From assembly GCA_023375785.1 (NCBI GenBank), contig SZWC01009409.1, positions 43,911 to 107,910 on the forward strand: a DNA stretch of 64,000 nt, read 5' to 3'. The first letter of the stretch is position 1. The number at the start of each line of letters is the position of its first letter. Both the position numbers and the translations under genes were made by a program. The notes beneath the pieces are model-generated. The model worked only from the letters and a program-made list of their open reading frames with translations. It was not told the DNA's origin and ran no database searches. Shown here piece after piece: positions 36,051 to 48,364 of this stretch. The stretch comes from Penium margaritaceum (Eukaryota; Streptophyta; Zygnematophyceae; Desmidiales; Peniaceae).

Positions 36051-36579
36051 AAAAGGTTTCTCCCTTTGACACCAGGTCGGTTGTTGTTTATTTGTTACGC
36101 GTAGGTGCCTTCACTGGAATACTCCCTCCCACCCCCCTAGAGGGATGTTCCGTGGACGACCTGGAGGACAGATTTGCGACCGCATTATGACACCCCCCTA
36201 TCCCCCCACGACTTAGGTTCGAAGGTAGAGTTGAGGTAGCACAACACGGCCGCCCCCCCCCCCAGGTCGCAAGCCTATTCTATATTGCGTGTACGAGGAT
36301 TCAAACCCAGGACCTATCGCTCCAGAATCTAACTCTATAGGCACTAAGCCAACTCACATGGTGTTCATATGTTGTCCAAATGACATTATAAGGGTTCCTA
36401 TGGGTAAAGGGCACGAAATAAGGGGGTTTAAGATTATATGGTAGTTTTCAAAAGTATGAATGATATCAATTTCAGTTTATTCATAAACAATTGACGCAGA
36501 CTAATTTTTGAATTTTGCAACTTCGAGCTTGAATAACCTCTCAACCATTGCTGCAATTGACGAGCCGTAAGAAGGAAAG
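36051..36579 (-). mobile_element. SINE-like insert, copy 3
   Basis: Same element as copy 1, with the B-box complement at 36297-36308 and the A-box-like motif to its right. Flanked by the same split monomer. Confidence 0.65.
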
Positions 36580-39500
36580 TTGACAAGACACAGAGAAACT
36601 CTTTTTATGATATTCAATGACACAAGAATATTTTGGTTGGTCATTGTGCATGGTAGCCATACCGTGCCACCACTTATCGAAGGTCTTTGTACTTGCTAGT
36701 CGATACCAAGTATTCCCAAACCATTGTTTCCCCCTCTGACCATTTGTGACTCGTATTATAAGTTGTCGACGTTGACCACACACAGCGGATTTATCTGGTC
36801 AAAGGCAGCTCATATGCCTACTTTGGTCGGTCGTTGTGCATGGTAGGCACACCGTGCTACTACGGACTGAAGTTCATTGTTCTTCGTAGTTGAGAACCGA
36901 TATTCTCATAGCATTGTTTCCTCTTCTTTCCGTTTGTGAATCCTGTTATGGTTGGTCAACGTTGACCACCCATATTGAAATTCTTTGGTCATGATCAGTG
37001 ATATATGCCAAGTTTGATTGTTTGGTGTGCATATTAGCCATACCGTGCCACAACGTATTGAAGTTCTTTGTCCTTTCTAGTCAATACATATGCTTCCCAA
37101 ACCATTATCTCTCCCTCTGACCATTTGGGACTGGCGTTATGAGTTGTCAATGTTGACCACACATAGTGGACTATTCGGTCGTAGTCAGTGACGTATGCAT
37201 CCTTTGGTTGGTCACTGTGCACGCTAGCCATACCGTGCCACTCCTTGTTTAAGGTCTTTGTACTTGCTAGTTGATAACTAGTGTCCCCAATCCATTGTTT
37301 TCCCCTCTGCCCATTTGTGACTCGTGTTATGCGTTTTCAACATTGACCACATGAAGTGAAATTTGTTCGTCATGGTTAGTGACATATGCATACTTTGGTT
37401 GGTCACTGTGCATTGAGGCCACATTGTGCCACTACATATTGAAGGTATTTGAACTTGCTAGTAGATAACTAGTACTCATAAACCATTACCTTCCACCCTG
37501 ACCATTTGTGACTCGTGTTGTGAGTTGTCAAAGTTTACCACACTTAGTGACATCATTTGGTCATGGTCAGTGACATATGCATACTTTGGTTGGTCATCGT
37601 GCATGGTGTCCACACCGTGCCACAACGTATTGAAGCCCCTTGTGCTTGCTATGTGATACTTGGTGTTTCCAAACCATTGTTTCCCCCTCTGACCATTTGT
37701 GACTCGTATTATGAGTTATCAACATTGACCACACACAGCGGATTTCTTTGGTCAAAGGCATTACATATGCCTACTTTGCTCGGTCACTGTACATGGTAGC
37801 CACACCGTGCTACTACTGAATAAAGGTCGTTGTACTTGGTAGTTGAGAACCGATATTCCCATAGCATTGTTTCCTGTCTTGACCTTTTGCGACTCGTGTT
37901 ATGCTTGGTCAACGTTGACCACCCATATTGAAATTATGTGGTCATGATCAGTGACATATGCCTAGTTTGGTTGTTTGGTGTGCATATTGGCCACACCATG
38001 CCACTACATATTGAAGTTCTTTGTCCTGTCTAGTCAATACATAGGCTTCCCAAACCATTTTCTCTCCCTCTGACCATTTGTGACTCGTGTTATGAGTTGT
38101 CAATGTTGACCACACATAGTGGACTTATTCGGTCGTAGTCAGTGACGTATGCATCCTTTGGTTGGTCACTGTGCACGCTAGCNTGACATATGCCTAGTTT
38201 GGTTGTTTGGTGTGCATATTAGCCACACCGTGCCACTACGTATTGAAGTTCTTTGTCCTTTCTAGTCAATACATAGGCTTCCCAAACCATTTTCTCTCCC
38301 TCTGACCATTTGTGACTCGTGTTATGAGTTGTCAATGTTGACCACACATAGTGGACTTATTCGGTCGTAGTCAGTGACGTATGCATCCTTTGGTTGGTCA
38401 CTGTGCACGCTTGCCATACCGTGCCACTGCTTGTTGAAGGTCTTTGTACTCTCCAGTTGATAACTAGTATTCCCAACCCATTTTTTTCCCCTCTGACCAT
38501 GTGTGACTCGTGTTATGCCTTTTCAACGTTGACCACATGAAGTGAAGTTATTTCGTCATGGTCAGTGACATATGCATACTTTGGGTGGTCACTTTGCATT
38601 GAAGCCACATTGTGCCAATACATATTGAGGGTATTTGTACTTGCTAGTAGATAACTAGTATTCACAAACCATAACCTTCGACCCTGACTATTTGTGACTT
38701 GTGTTGTGAGTTGTCAGAGTATACCACACGTAGTGACATTACATGGTCATGGTCAGTGACATATGCCTACTTTGGTTGGTCATCGTGCATGGTCCCCACA
38801 CCGTGCCACAACGTATTGAAGCCCCATGTGCTTGTTATGTGATACGTGGTGTTCCCAAACCATTGTTTCCCCCTCTGACCACTTGTGACTCGTATTATGA
38901 TTTGTCAACGTGGACCACACACAGCGGATTCCGTTGGTAAAAGGCAGTAAATATGCCTACTTTGGTCGGTCATTGTGCATGGTAGCCACACCGCGCTACT
39001 ACTGACTGAAGGTCCTTGTACTTGGTAGTTGAGAACCGATATTCTCATAGCATTGTTTCCTCTCCTGACCGTTTGTGACTCGTGTTATGGTTGGTCAACG
39101 TTGACCACCCATATTGAAATTCTCTGGTCATGACCATTGACATATGCCTAGTTTGATTGTTTGATGTGCATATTAGCCACACCGTGCCACTACGTATTGA
39201 AGTTCTTTGTCCTTTCTAGCCAATACATAGGCTTCTCAATCCATTGTTTTCCCCTCTGACCATTTGTGACTCGTGTTGTGCGTTTTCAACGTTGACCACA
39301 TGAAGTGAAATTTGTTCGTCATGGTTAGTGACATATGCATACTTTGGTTGGTCACTATGCATCGAAGCCAAATTGTGCCACTACATATTGAAGGTATTTG
39401 TACTTGCTTGTAGATAACTAGTATTCACAAACCAGTACCTTCCACCCTGACCATTTGTGACTCGTGTTGTGAGTTGTCAAAGTTTTCCAGACATAGTGAC

Positions 39501-40021
39501 ATTATTTGGTCACGGTCAACGACATATGCCTACTTTGGTTGGTCATCGTGCATGCTCTCCACACCGTGCAACAACGTATTGAAGCCCCTTGTGCTTGCTA
39601 TATGATACTTGGTGTTCCCAAACCATTTTTTCCCCCCTCAGACCATTTGTGACTTGTATTGTGAGTTGTCAACGTTGACCACACACAGCGGATTTCCTTG
39701 GTAAAAGGCAGTACATATGCCTACTTTGGTCGGTTATTGTGTATGGTAGCCATACCGTGCTACTACTGACTGAAGGTTGTTGTACTTGGTAGTTGAGAAC
39801 AGATATTCCCATAGCATTGTTTCCTGTCCTGACCGTTTGTGACTCGTATTATGGTTGGGCAACATTGACCACCCATATTGAAATTATGTGGTCATGATCA
39901 GTGACATATGCCTAACTTGGTGGTTTGGTGTGCATATTAGCCACACCGTGCCACTACGTATTGAAGTTCTTTGTCCTTTCTAGTCAATACATAGGCTTCC
40001 CAAACCATTGTCTCTCCCTCT
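36580..40021 (+). repeat. Higher-order satellite array, segment 4
   Basis: D-E-A-B-C order continues with C landmarks near 37557, 38743 and 39508. The 1,186-bp spacing between the first two is 954 plus 232, caused by a repeated segment at the single-N join at 38183. An E/A recombinant lies near 39235. The segment ends in an E monomer that runs directly into the B-only block. No gene is present. Confidence 0.9.
38183..38183. other. Single-N scaffold join
   Basis: One unknown base separates two sequences that repeat each other: 37952-38182 and 38184-38414 are about 231 bp each and differ at roughly five positions. This looks like an unmerged overlap between contigs rather than biology. Confidence 0.75.
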
Positions 40022-43000
40022 GACCATTTGTGACTCGTGTTATGCGTTTTCAACGTTGACCACATGAAGTGAAATTTGTTCGTCATGGTTAGTGACATAT
40101 GCATACTTTGGGTGGTCACTGTGCATTGAAGCCACATTGTGCCACTACATATTGAAGGTATTTGTACTTGCTTGTAGATAACTAGTATTCACAAACCAGT
40201 ACCTTCCCCCCTGACCATTTGTGACTCGTGTTATGCGTTTTCAACGTTGACCACATGAAGTGAAATTTGTTCGTCATGGTTAGTGACATATGCATACTTT
40301 GGGTGGTCACTGTGCATTGAAGCCACATTGTGCCACTACATATTGAAGGTATTTGTACTTGCTTGTAGATAACTAGTATTCACAAACCAGTACCTTCCCC
40401 CCTGACCATTTGTGACTCGTGTTATGCGTTTTCAACGTTGACCACATGAAGTGAAATTTGTTCGTCATGGTTAGTGACATATGCATACTTTGGGTGGTCA
40501 CTGTGCATTGAAGCCACATTGTGCCACTACATATTGAAGGTATTTGTACTTGCTTGTAGATAACTAGTATTCACAAACCAGTACCTTCCCCCCTGACCAT
40601 TTGTGACTCGTGTTATGCGTTTTCAACGTTGACCACATGAAGTGAAATTTGTTCGTCATGGTTAGTGACATATGCATACTTTGGGTGGTCACTGTGCATT
40701 GAAGCCACATTGTGCCACTACATATTGAAGGTATTTGTACTTGCTTGTAGATAACTAGTATTCACAAACCAGTACCTTCCCCCCTGACCATTTGTGACTC
40801 GTGTTATGCGTTTTCAACGTTGACCACATGAAGTGAAATTTGTTCGTCATGGTTAGTGACATATGCATACTTTGGGTGGTCACTGTGCATTGAAGCCACA
40901 TTGTGCCACTACATATTGAAGGTATTTGTACTTGCTTGTAGATAACTAGTATTCACAAACCAGTACCTTCCCCCCTGACCATTTGTGACTCGTGTTATGC
41001 GTTTTCAACGTTGACCACATGAAGTGAAATTTGTTCGTCATGGTTAGTGACATATGCATACTTTGGGTGGTCACTGTGCATTGAAGCCACATTGTGCCAC
41101 TACATATTGAAGGTATTTGTACTTGCTTGTAGATAACTAGTATTCACAAACCAGTACCTTCCCCCCTGACCATTTGTGACTCGTGTTATGCGTTTTCAAC
41201 GTTGACCACATGAAGTGAAATTTGTTCGTCATGGTTAGTGACATATGCATACTTTGGGTGGTCACTGTGCATTGAAGCCACATTGTGCCACTACATATTG
41301 AAGGTATTTGTACTTGCTTGTAGATAACTAGTATTCACAAACCAGTACCTTCCCCCCTGACCATTTGTGACTCGTGTTATGCGTTTTCAACGTTGACCAC
41401 ATGAAGTGAAATTTGTTCGTCATGGTTAGTGACATATGCATACTTTGGGTGGTCACTGTGCATTGAAGCCACATTGTGCCACTACATATTGAAGGTATTT
41501 GTACTTGCTTGTAGATAACTAGTATTCACAAACCAGTACCTTCCCCCCTGACCATTTGTGACTCGTGTTATGCGTTTTCAACGTTGACCACATGAAGTGA
41601 AATTTGTTCGTCATGGTTAGTGACATATGCATACTTTGGGTGGTCACTGTGCATTGAAGCCACATTGTGCCACTACATATTGAAGGTATTTGTACTTGCT
41701 TGTAGATAACTAGTATTCACAAACCAGTACCTTCCCCCCTGACCATTTGTGACTCGTGTTATGCGTTTTCAACGTTGACCACATGAAGTGAAATTTGTTC
41801 GTCATGGTTAGTGACATATGCATACTTTGGGTGGTCACTGTGCATTGAAGCCACATTGTGCCACTACATATTGAAGGTATTTGTACTTGCTTGTAGATAA
41901 CTAGTATTCACAAACCAGTACCTTCCCCCCTGACCATTTGTGACTCGTGTTATGCGTTTTCAACGTTGACCACATGAAGTGAAATTTGTTCGTCATGGTT
42001 AGTGACATATGCATACTTTGGGTGGTCACTGTGCATTGAAGCCACATTGTGCCACTACATATTGAAGGTATTTGTACTTGCTTGTAGATAACTAGTATTC
42101 ACAAACCAGTACCTTCCCCCCTGACCATTTGTGACTCGTGTTATGCGTTTTCAACGTTGACCACATGAAGTGAAATTTGTTCGTCATGGTTAGTGACATA
42201 TGCATACTTTGGGTGGTCACTGTGCATTGAAGCCACATTGTGCCACTACATATTGAAGGTATTTGTACTTGCTTGTAGATAACTAGTATTCACAAACCAG
42301 TACCTTCCCCCCTGACCATTTGTGACTCGTGTTATGCGTTTTCAACGTTGACCACATGAAGTGAAATTTGTTCGTCATGGTTAGTGACATATGCATACTT
42401 TGGGTGGTCACTGTGCATTGAAGCCACATTGTGCCACTACATATTGAAGGTATTTGTACTTGCTTGTAGATAACTAGTATTCACAAACCAGTACCTTCCC
42501 CCCTGACCATTTGTGACTCGTGTTATGCGTTTTCAACGTTGACCACATGAAGTGAAATTTGTTCGTCATGGTTAGTGACATATGCATACTTTGGGTGGTC
42601 ACTGTGCATTGAAGCCACATTGTGCCACTACATATTGAAGGTATTTGTACTTGCTTGTAGATAACTAGTATTCACAAACCAGTACCTTCCCCCCTGACCA
42701 TTTGTGACTCGTGTTATGCGTTTTCAACGTTGACCACATGAAGTGAAATTTGTTCGTCATGGTTAGTGACATATGCATACTTTGGGTGGTCACTGTGCAT
42801 TGAAGCCACATTGTGCCACTACATATTGAAGGTATTTGTACTTGCTTGTAGATAACTAGTATTCACAAACCAGTACCTTCCCCCCTGACCATTTGTGACT
42901 CGTGTTATGCGTTTTCAACGTTGACCACATGAAGTGAAATTTGTTCGTCATGGTTAGTGACATATGCATACTTTGGGTGGTCACTGTGCATTGAAGCCAC

Positions 43001-43077
43001 ATTGTGCCACTACATATTGAAGGTATTTGTACTTGCTTGTAGATAACTAGTATTCACAAACCAGTACCTTCCCCCCT
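40022..43077 (+). repeat. Homogeneous block of 16 B monomers (191 bp each)
   Basis: Exactly 16 x 191 = 3,056 bp of one monomer type, B, in tandem. I see no difference between copies; all carry the private variants CTTTGGGTGGTC, CTTGCTTGTAG and CCAGTACCTTCCCCCC. The block replaces the usual A-B step: an E monomer with its normal end precedes it and a C monomer follows. Confidence 0.93.
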
Positions 43078-43434
43078 GACCATTTGTGACTCGTGTTGTG
43101 AGTTGTCAAAGTTTACCACACTTAGTGACATTATTTGGTCATGGTCAGTGATATATGCCTACTTTGGTTGGTCATCGTGCATGGTCTCCACACCGTGCCA
43201 CAACGTATTGAAGCCCCTTGTGCTTGCTATGTGATTCATGGTGTTCCCAGCCCATTGTTTTCCCCTCTGACAATTCGTGGCCCATATTATGGGTTCTCAA
43301 CGTTAACCACACATAGTAAAATCATTTGGTCATGGTAAGTGGCACATGCCTAGTCTGGTTGGTCATTGTACATGGTAGCCACACTGTTCCACTACTTGTT
43401 GAAGGAATTTGCACTTGCTAGTCAGTAAATAGCA
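43078..43434 (+). repeat. Higher-order satellite array, segment 5
   Basis: A C monomer (landmark at 43135) and the split monomer that normally precedes the SINE-like insert. Confidence 0.88.
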
Positions 43435-43604
43435 AAAGGTTTCTCCCTTTGACACCAGGTCGGTTTTTGTTTATTTGTTACGCGTAGGTGCCTTCACTGG
43501 AATACTCCCTCCCACCCCCCTAGAGGGATGTTCCGTGGACGACCTGGAGGACAGATTTGCGACCGCATTATGACACCCCCCCTACCCCCCCACGGCTTAG
43601 GCTC
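43435..43604 (-). mobile_element. SINE-like insert, copy 4, cut by gap
   Basis: The left (3'-tail) part matches the other copies up to CACGGCTTAGGCTC, then unknown bases begin. The tRNA-like head falls in the gap. Confidence 0.6.
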
Positions 43605-44472
43605 NNNNNNNNNNNNNNNNNNNNNNNNNNNNNNNNNNNNNNNNNNNNNNNNNNNNNNNNNNNNNNNNNNNNNNNNNNNNNNNNNNNNNNNNNNNNNNNN
43701 NNNNNNNNNNNNNNNNNNNNNNNNNNNNNNNNNNNNNNNNNNNNNNNNNNNNNNNNNNNNNNNNNNNNNNNNNNNNNNNNNNNNNNNNNNNNNNNNNNNN
43801 NNNNNNNNNNNNNNNNNNNNNNNNNNNNNNNNNNNNNNNNNNNNNNNNNNNNNNNNNNNNNNNNNNNNNNNNNNNNNNNNNNNNNNNNNNNNNNNNNNNN
43901 NNNNNNNNNNNNNNNNNNNNNNNNNNNNNNNNNNNNNNNNNNNNNNNNNNNNNNNNNNNNNNNNNNNNNNNNNNNNNNNNNNNNNNNNNNNNNNNNNNNN
44001 NNNNNNNNNNNNNNNNNNNNNNNNNNNNNNNNNNNNNNNNNNNNNNNNNNNNNNNNNNNNNNNNNNNNNNNNNNNNNNNNNNNNNNNNNNNNNNNNNNNN
44101 NNNNNNNNNNNNNNNNNNNNNNNNNNNNNNNNNNNNNNNNNNNNNNNNNNNNNNNNNNNNNNNNNNNNNNNNNNNNNNNNNNNNNNNNNNNNNNNNNNNN
44201 NNNNNNNNNNNNNNNNNNNNNNNNNNNNNNNNNNNNNNNNNNNNNNNNNNNNNNNNNNNNNNNNNNNNNNNNNNNNNNNNNNNNNNNNNNNNNNNNNNNN
44301 NNNNNNNNNNNNNNNNNNNNNNNNNNNNNNNNNNNNNNNNNNNNNNNNNNNNNNNNNNNNNNNNNNNNNNNNNNNNNNNNNNNNNNNNNNNNNNNNNNNN
44401 NNNNNNNNNNNNNNNNNNNNNNNNNNNNNNNNNNNNNNNNNNNNNNNNNNNNNNNNNNNNNNNNNNNNNNNN
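43605..44472. other. Assembly gap (868 N)
   Basis: By comparison with copies 1 and 2, the distance from the same GGCTC point to the next A-type GACTTATTCGG is about 950 bp, so the gap should hold the rest of the insert plus about two and a half monomers. The gap starts shortly before the insert's long C-run. Confidence 0.97.
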
Positions 44473-47400
44473 GACTTATTCGGTCGTAGTCAGTGACGTA
44501 TGCATCCTTTGGTTGGTCACTGTGCACGCTAGCCATACCGTGCCTCTGCTTGGTTAAGGTCTTTGTACTTGCTAGTTGATAACTAGTGTCCCCAATCCAT
44601 TGTTTTCCCCTCTAACCATTTGTGACTCGTGTTATGCGTTTTCAACATTTACCACATGAAGTGAAATTTGTTCGTCATGGTTAGTGACATATGCATACTT
44701 TGGTTGGTCTCAGTGCATTGAGGCCACGTGGTGCCACTACATATTGAAGGTATTTGTACTTGCTAGTAGATAACTAGTATTCACAAACCATTACCTTCCA
44801 CCCTGACCATTTGTGACTCATGTTGTGAGTTGTGAAGTTTTACCACACTTAGTGGCATTATTTGGTCATGGTCAGTGACATATGCCTACTTTGGTTGGTC
44901 ATCGTGCATGGTCTCCACACTGTGCCACGACGTATTGAAGCCCCTTGTGTTGCTATGTGATACTTGGTGTTTCCAAACCATTGTTTCCCCCTCTGACCAT
45001 TTGTGACTCGTATTATGAGTTGTCAACGTTGACCACACACAGCGGATTTCTTTGGTCAACGGCACTACGTATGCCTACTTTGGTCGGTCATTGTACATGG
45101 TAGCCACACCGTGCTACTACTGAATGAAGATTATTGTACTTGGTAGTTGAGAACCGATATTCCCATAGCATTGTTTCCTGTCCTGAATGTTTGTGACTCG
45201 TGTTATGGTTGGTCAATGTTGACCACCCATGTTGAAATTATGTGGTCATGATCAGTGACATATGGCTAGTTTGGTTGTTTGGTGTGCATATTAGCCACAC
45301 CTTGCCACGATGTATTGAAGTTCTTTGTCCTTTCTAGTCAATACATAGGCTTCCCCAACCATTTTCTCTCCCTCTGACCATTTGTGACTCGTGTTATGAG
45401 TTGTCAATGTTGACCACACATAGTGGACTTATTCGGTCATAGTCAGTGACGTATGCATCCTTTGGTTGGTCACTGTGCACGCTAGCCATACCGTGCCACT
45501 GCTTGTTGAAGTTTTTTGTACTTCCTAGTTGATAACTAGTGTTCCCAACCCATTGTTTTCCCCTCTGACCATTTGTGACTCGTGTTATGCGTTTTCAACG
45601 TTGACCACATGAAGTGAAGTTATTTTGTCATGTTCAGTGACATATGCATACTTTGGGTGGTCACTGTGCATTGAACCCACGTTGTGCCACTATGCATTGA
45701 AGGTATTTGTGCTTGCTAGTAGATAATTACTATTCACAAACCATTACCTTCCACCCTGACCATTTGTGACTCGTGTTGTGAGTTGTCAACGTTTACCACA
45801 CTTAGTGACATTATTTGGTCATGAACAGTGACATATGCCTACTTTGGTTGGTCATCGTGCATGGTCTCCACACCGTGCCACAACGTATTGAAGCCCCTTG
45901 TGCTTGCTATGTGATGCGTGGTGTTCCCAGACCATTGTTTCCCCCTCTGACCATTTGTGACTCATATTATGAGTTGTCAACGTGGACCACACACAGCGGA
46001 TCTCTTTGGTCAAAGGCAGTATATATGCCTACTTTGGTCGGTCATTGTGCATGGTAGCCACACCGCGTCACTAATGACTGAAGGTCATTGTACTTGGTAG
46101 TTGAGAACCGATATTCTCATCGCATTGTTTCCTCTCCTGACCGTTTGTGACTCGTGTTATGGTTGGTCAACGTTGACCACCCATATTGAAATTCTCTGGT
46201 CATGATCAGTGACATATGCCTAGTTTGATTGTTTGGTGTTCACATTAGCCACACCGTGCCACTACGTATCGAAGTTCTTTGTCCTTTCTAGCCAATACAT
46301 AGGCTTCCCAATACATTGTTTTCCCATCTGACCATTGGTGACTCGTGTTATGCGTTTTCAATGTTGACCACATGAAGTGAAATTTGTTCGTCATGGTTAG
46401 TGACATATGCATACTTTAGTTTGTCACTGTGCATCAAAGCCACATTGTGCCACTACATATTGAAGGTATTTGTACTTGCTTGTTGATATCTAGTATTCAC
46501 AAACCATTACCTTCCACCCTGACCATTTGTGACCCGTGTTGTGAGTTGTCAAAGATAACTACACTAAGTGACATTACTTGGTCATGGTCAACGTCATATG
46601 CCTACTTTGGTTGGTCATTGTGCATGGTCTCCACACTGTGCCACAACGTATTGAAGCCCCTTGTGCTTGCTATGTGATACTTGGTGTTCCCAAACCATTG
46701 TTTCCCCCTCTGACCATTTGTGACTCGTATTATGAGTTTTCAACGTTGACCACACACAGCGGATTTCTTTGGTCAAAGGCAGTACATATGCCTACTTTGG
46801 TCGGTCATTGTCCATGATAGCCAAACCGTGCTACTACTGACTGAAGGTTGTTGTACATGGTAGTTGAGAACCTGTAATCCCATAGCATTGTTTCCTATCC
46901 TGACCGTTTGTGACTTGTGTTATGGTTGGTGAACGTTGACCACCCATGTTGAAATTATGTGGTCATGATCAGTGACATATGCCTAGTTTGGTTTTTTGGT
47001 GTGCATATTACCCACACCGTGCCACTATGTATTGGAGTTCTTTGTCCTTTCTAGTCAATACATAGGCTTTCCAAACCATTGTCTCTCCCTCAGACCATTT
47101 GTGACTTGTGTTATGAGTTGTCAATGTTGACGACACATAGTGGACTTATTCGGTCGTAGTAAGTGACGTATGCATCCTTTGGGTGGTCAGTGTGCACGCT
47201 AGCCATACTGTGCCACTGCTTGTTGAAGGTCTTTGTACTTCCTAGTTGGTAACTACTGTTCCCAATCCATTGTTTTCCCCTCTGACAATTTGTGACTCGT
47301 GTTATGCGTTTTCAACATTGACCACATGAAGTGAAATTATTTCGTCATTTTTAGTGACATATGCATACTTTGGTTGGTCATTGTGCATTGAAGCCACACT

Positions 47401-47830
47401 GTGCCACTACATATTGAAGGTATTTGTACTTTCTAGTAGATAACTAGTATTCACAAACCATTACCTTCCACCCTGACCATTTGTGACTCGTGTTGTGAGT
47501 TGTCAAAGTACCACACGTAGTGACATTATTTAATCATGGTCAGTGATGTATGCCTACTTTGGTTGGTCATCGTGCATGGTCTCCACACCGTGCCACAACG
47601 TATTGAAGCCCCTTGTCCTTGCTATGTGATTCGTGGTGTTCCCAACCCATTGTTTCCCCCTCTGACAATTCCTAGCACATGTTATTGGTTGTCAACGTTA
47701 ACCACACATAGTACAATTATTTGGTCATGGTAAGTGGCACATGCCTAATCTGGTTGGTCACTGTACATGGTAGCCACACCGTTCCACTACTTGTTGAAAG
47801 TATTTGCACTTGCTAGTCAATAAATAGCAA
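44473..47830 (+). repeat. Higher-order satellite array, segment 6
   Basis: Resumes inside an A monomer. C landmarks near 44867, 45815, 46578 and 47532 give ~948, 763 and 954 bp. An E/A recombinant lies near 46300. No gene seen. Confidence 0.9.
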
Positions 47831-48364
47831 AAGGTTTCTCCCTTTGACACCAGGTCGTTTTTTGTTTATTTGTTGCGTGTAGGTGCCTTCACTGGAATAC
47901 TCCCTCCCACCTCCCTAGAGGGATGTTCCGTGGACGACCTGGAGGACAGATTTGCGACCGCATAATGACACCCCCCCTACCCCCCCACGGCTTAGGCTAG
48001 AAGGTAGAGTTGAGGTAGCACAACACGGACCCCCCCTCCCCTCCCCCCAGGTCGCGAGCCTATTCTATATTGCGCGTACGAGGATTAAAACCCAGGACCT
48101 ATCCCTCCAGAATCTAACTATATAAGCACTAAGCCAACTCACATGGTGTTCATATATTGTCCAAATGACATTATAAGGGTTCCTATGAGTTAAAGGGCAT
48201 AAAACAAGGGGGTGTAAGATTATAGGGTAGTTTTCAGAGGTATGAATGATAACAATTTCAGTTTATTCATAATCAATTGACGCAGACTAAGTTTTGAATT
48301 TTGCAGCTTCGAGCTTGAATAACCTCTCAACCATTGCTGCCATTGACAAGCCGTAAGAAGGAAA
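47831..48364 (-). mobile_element. SINE-like insert, copy 5
   Basis: Same element. Its B-box complement at 48082-48093 reads GGATTAAAACCC, a change at the usual TTC/GAA core, so this copy's internal promoter is probably weakened. The C-run is broken by T residues. Confidence 0.65.

Noticed and set aside
43528-44536. Open frames of more than 300 codons on both strands
   Set aside because: They run through 868 unknown bases and contain only a few real codons at each end.
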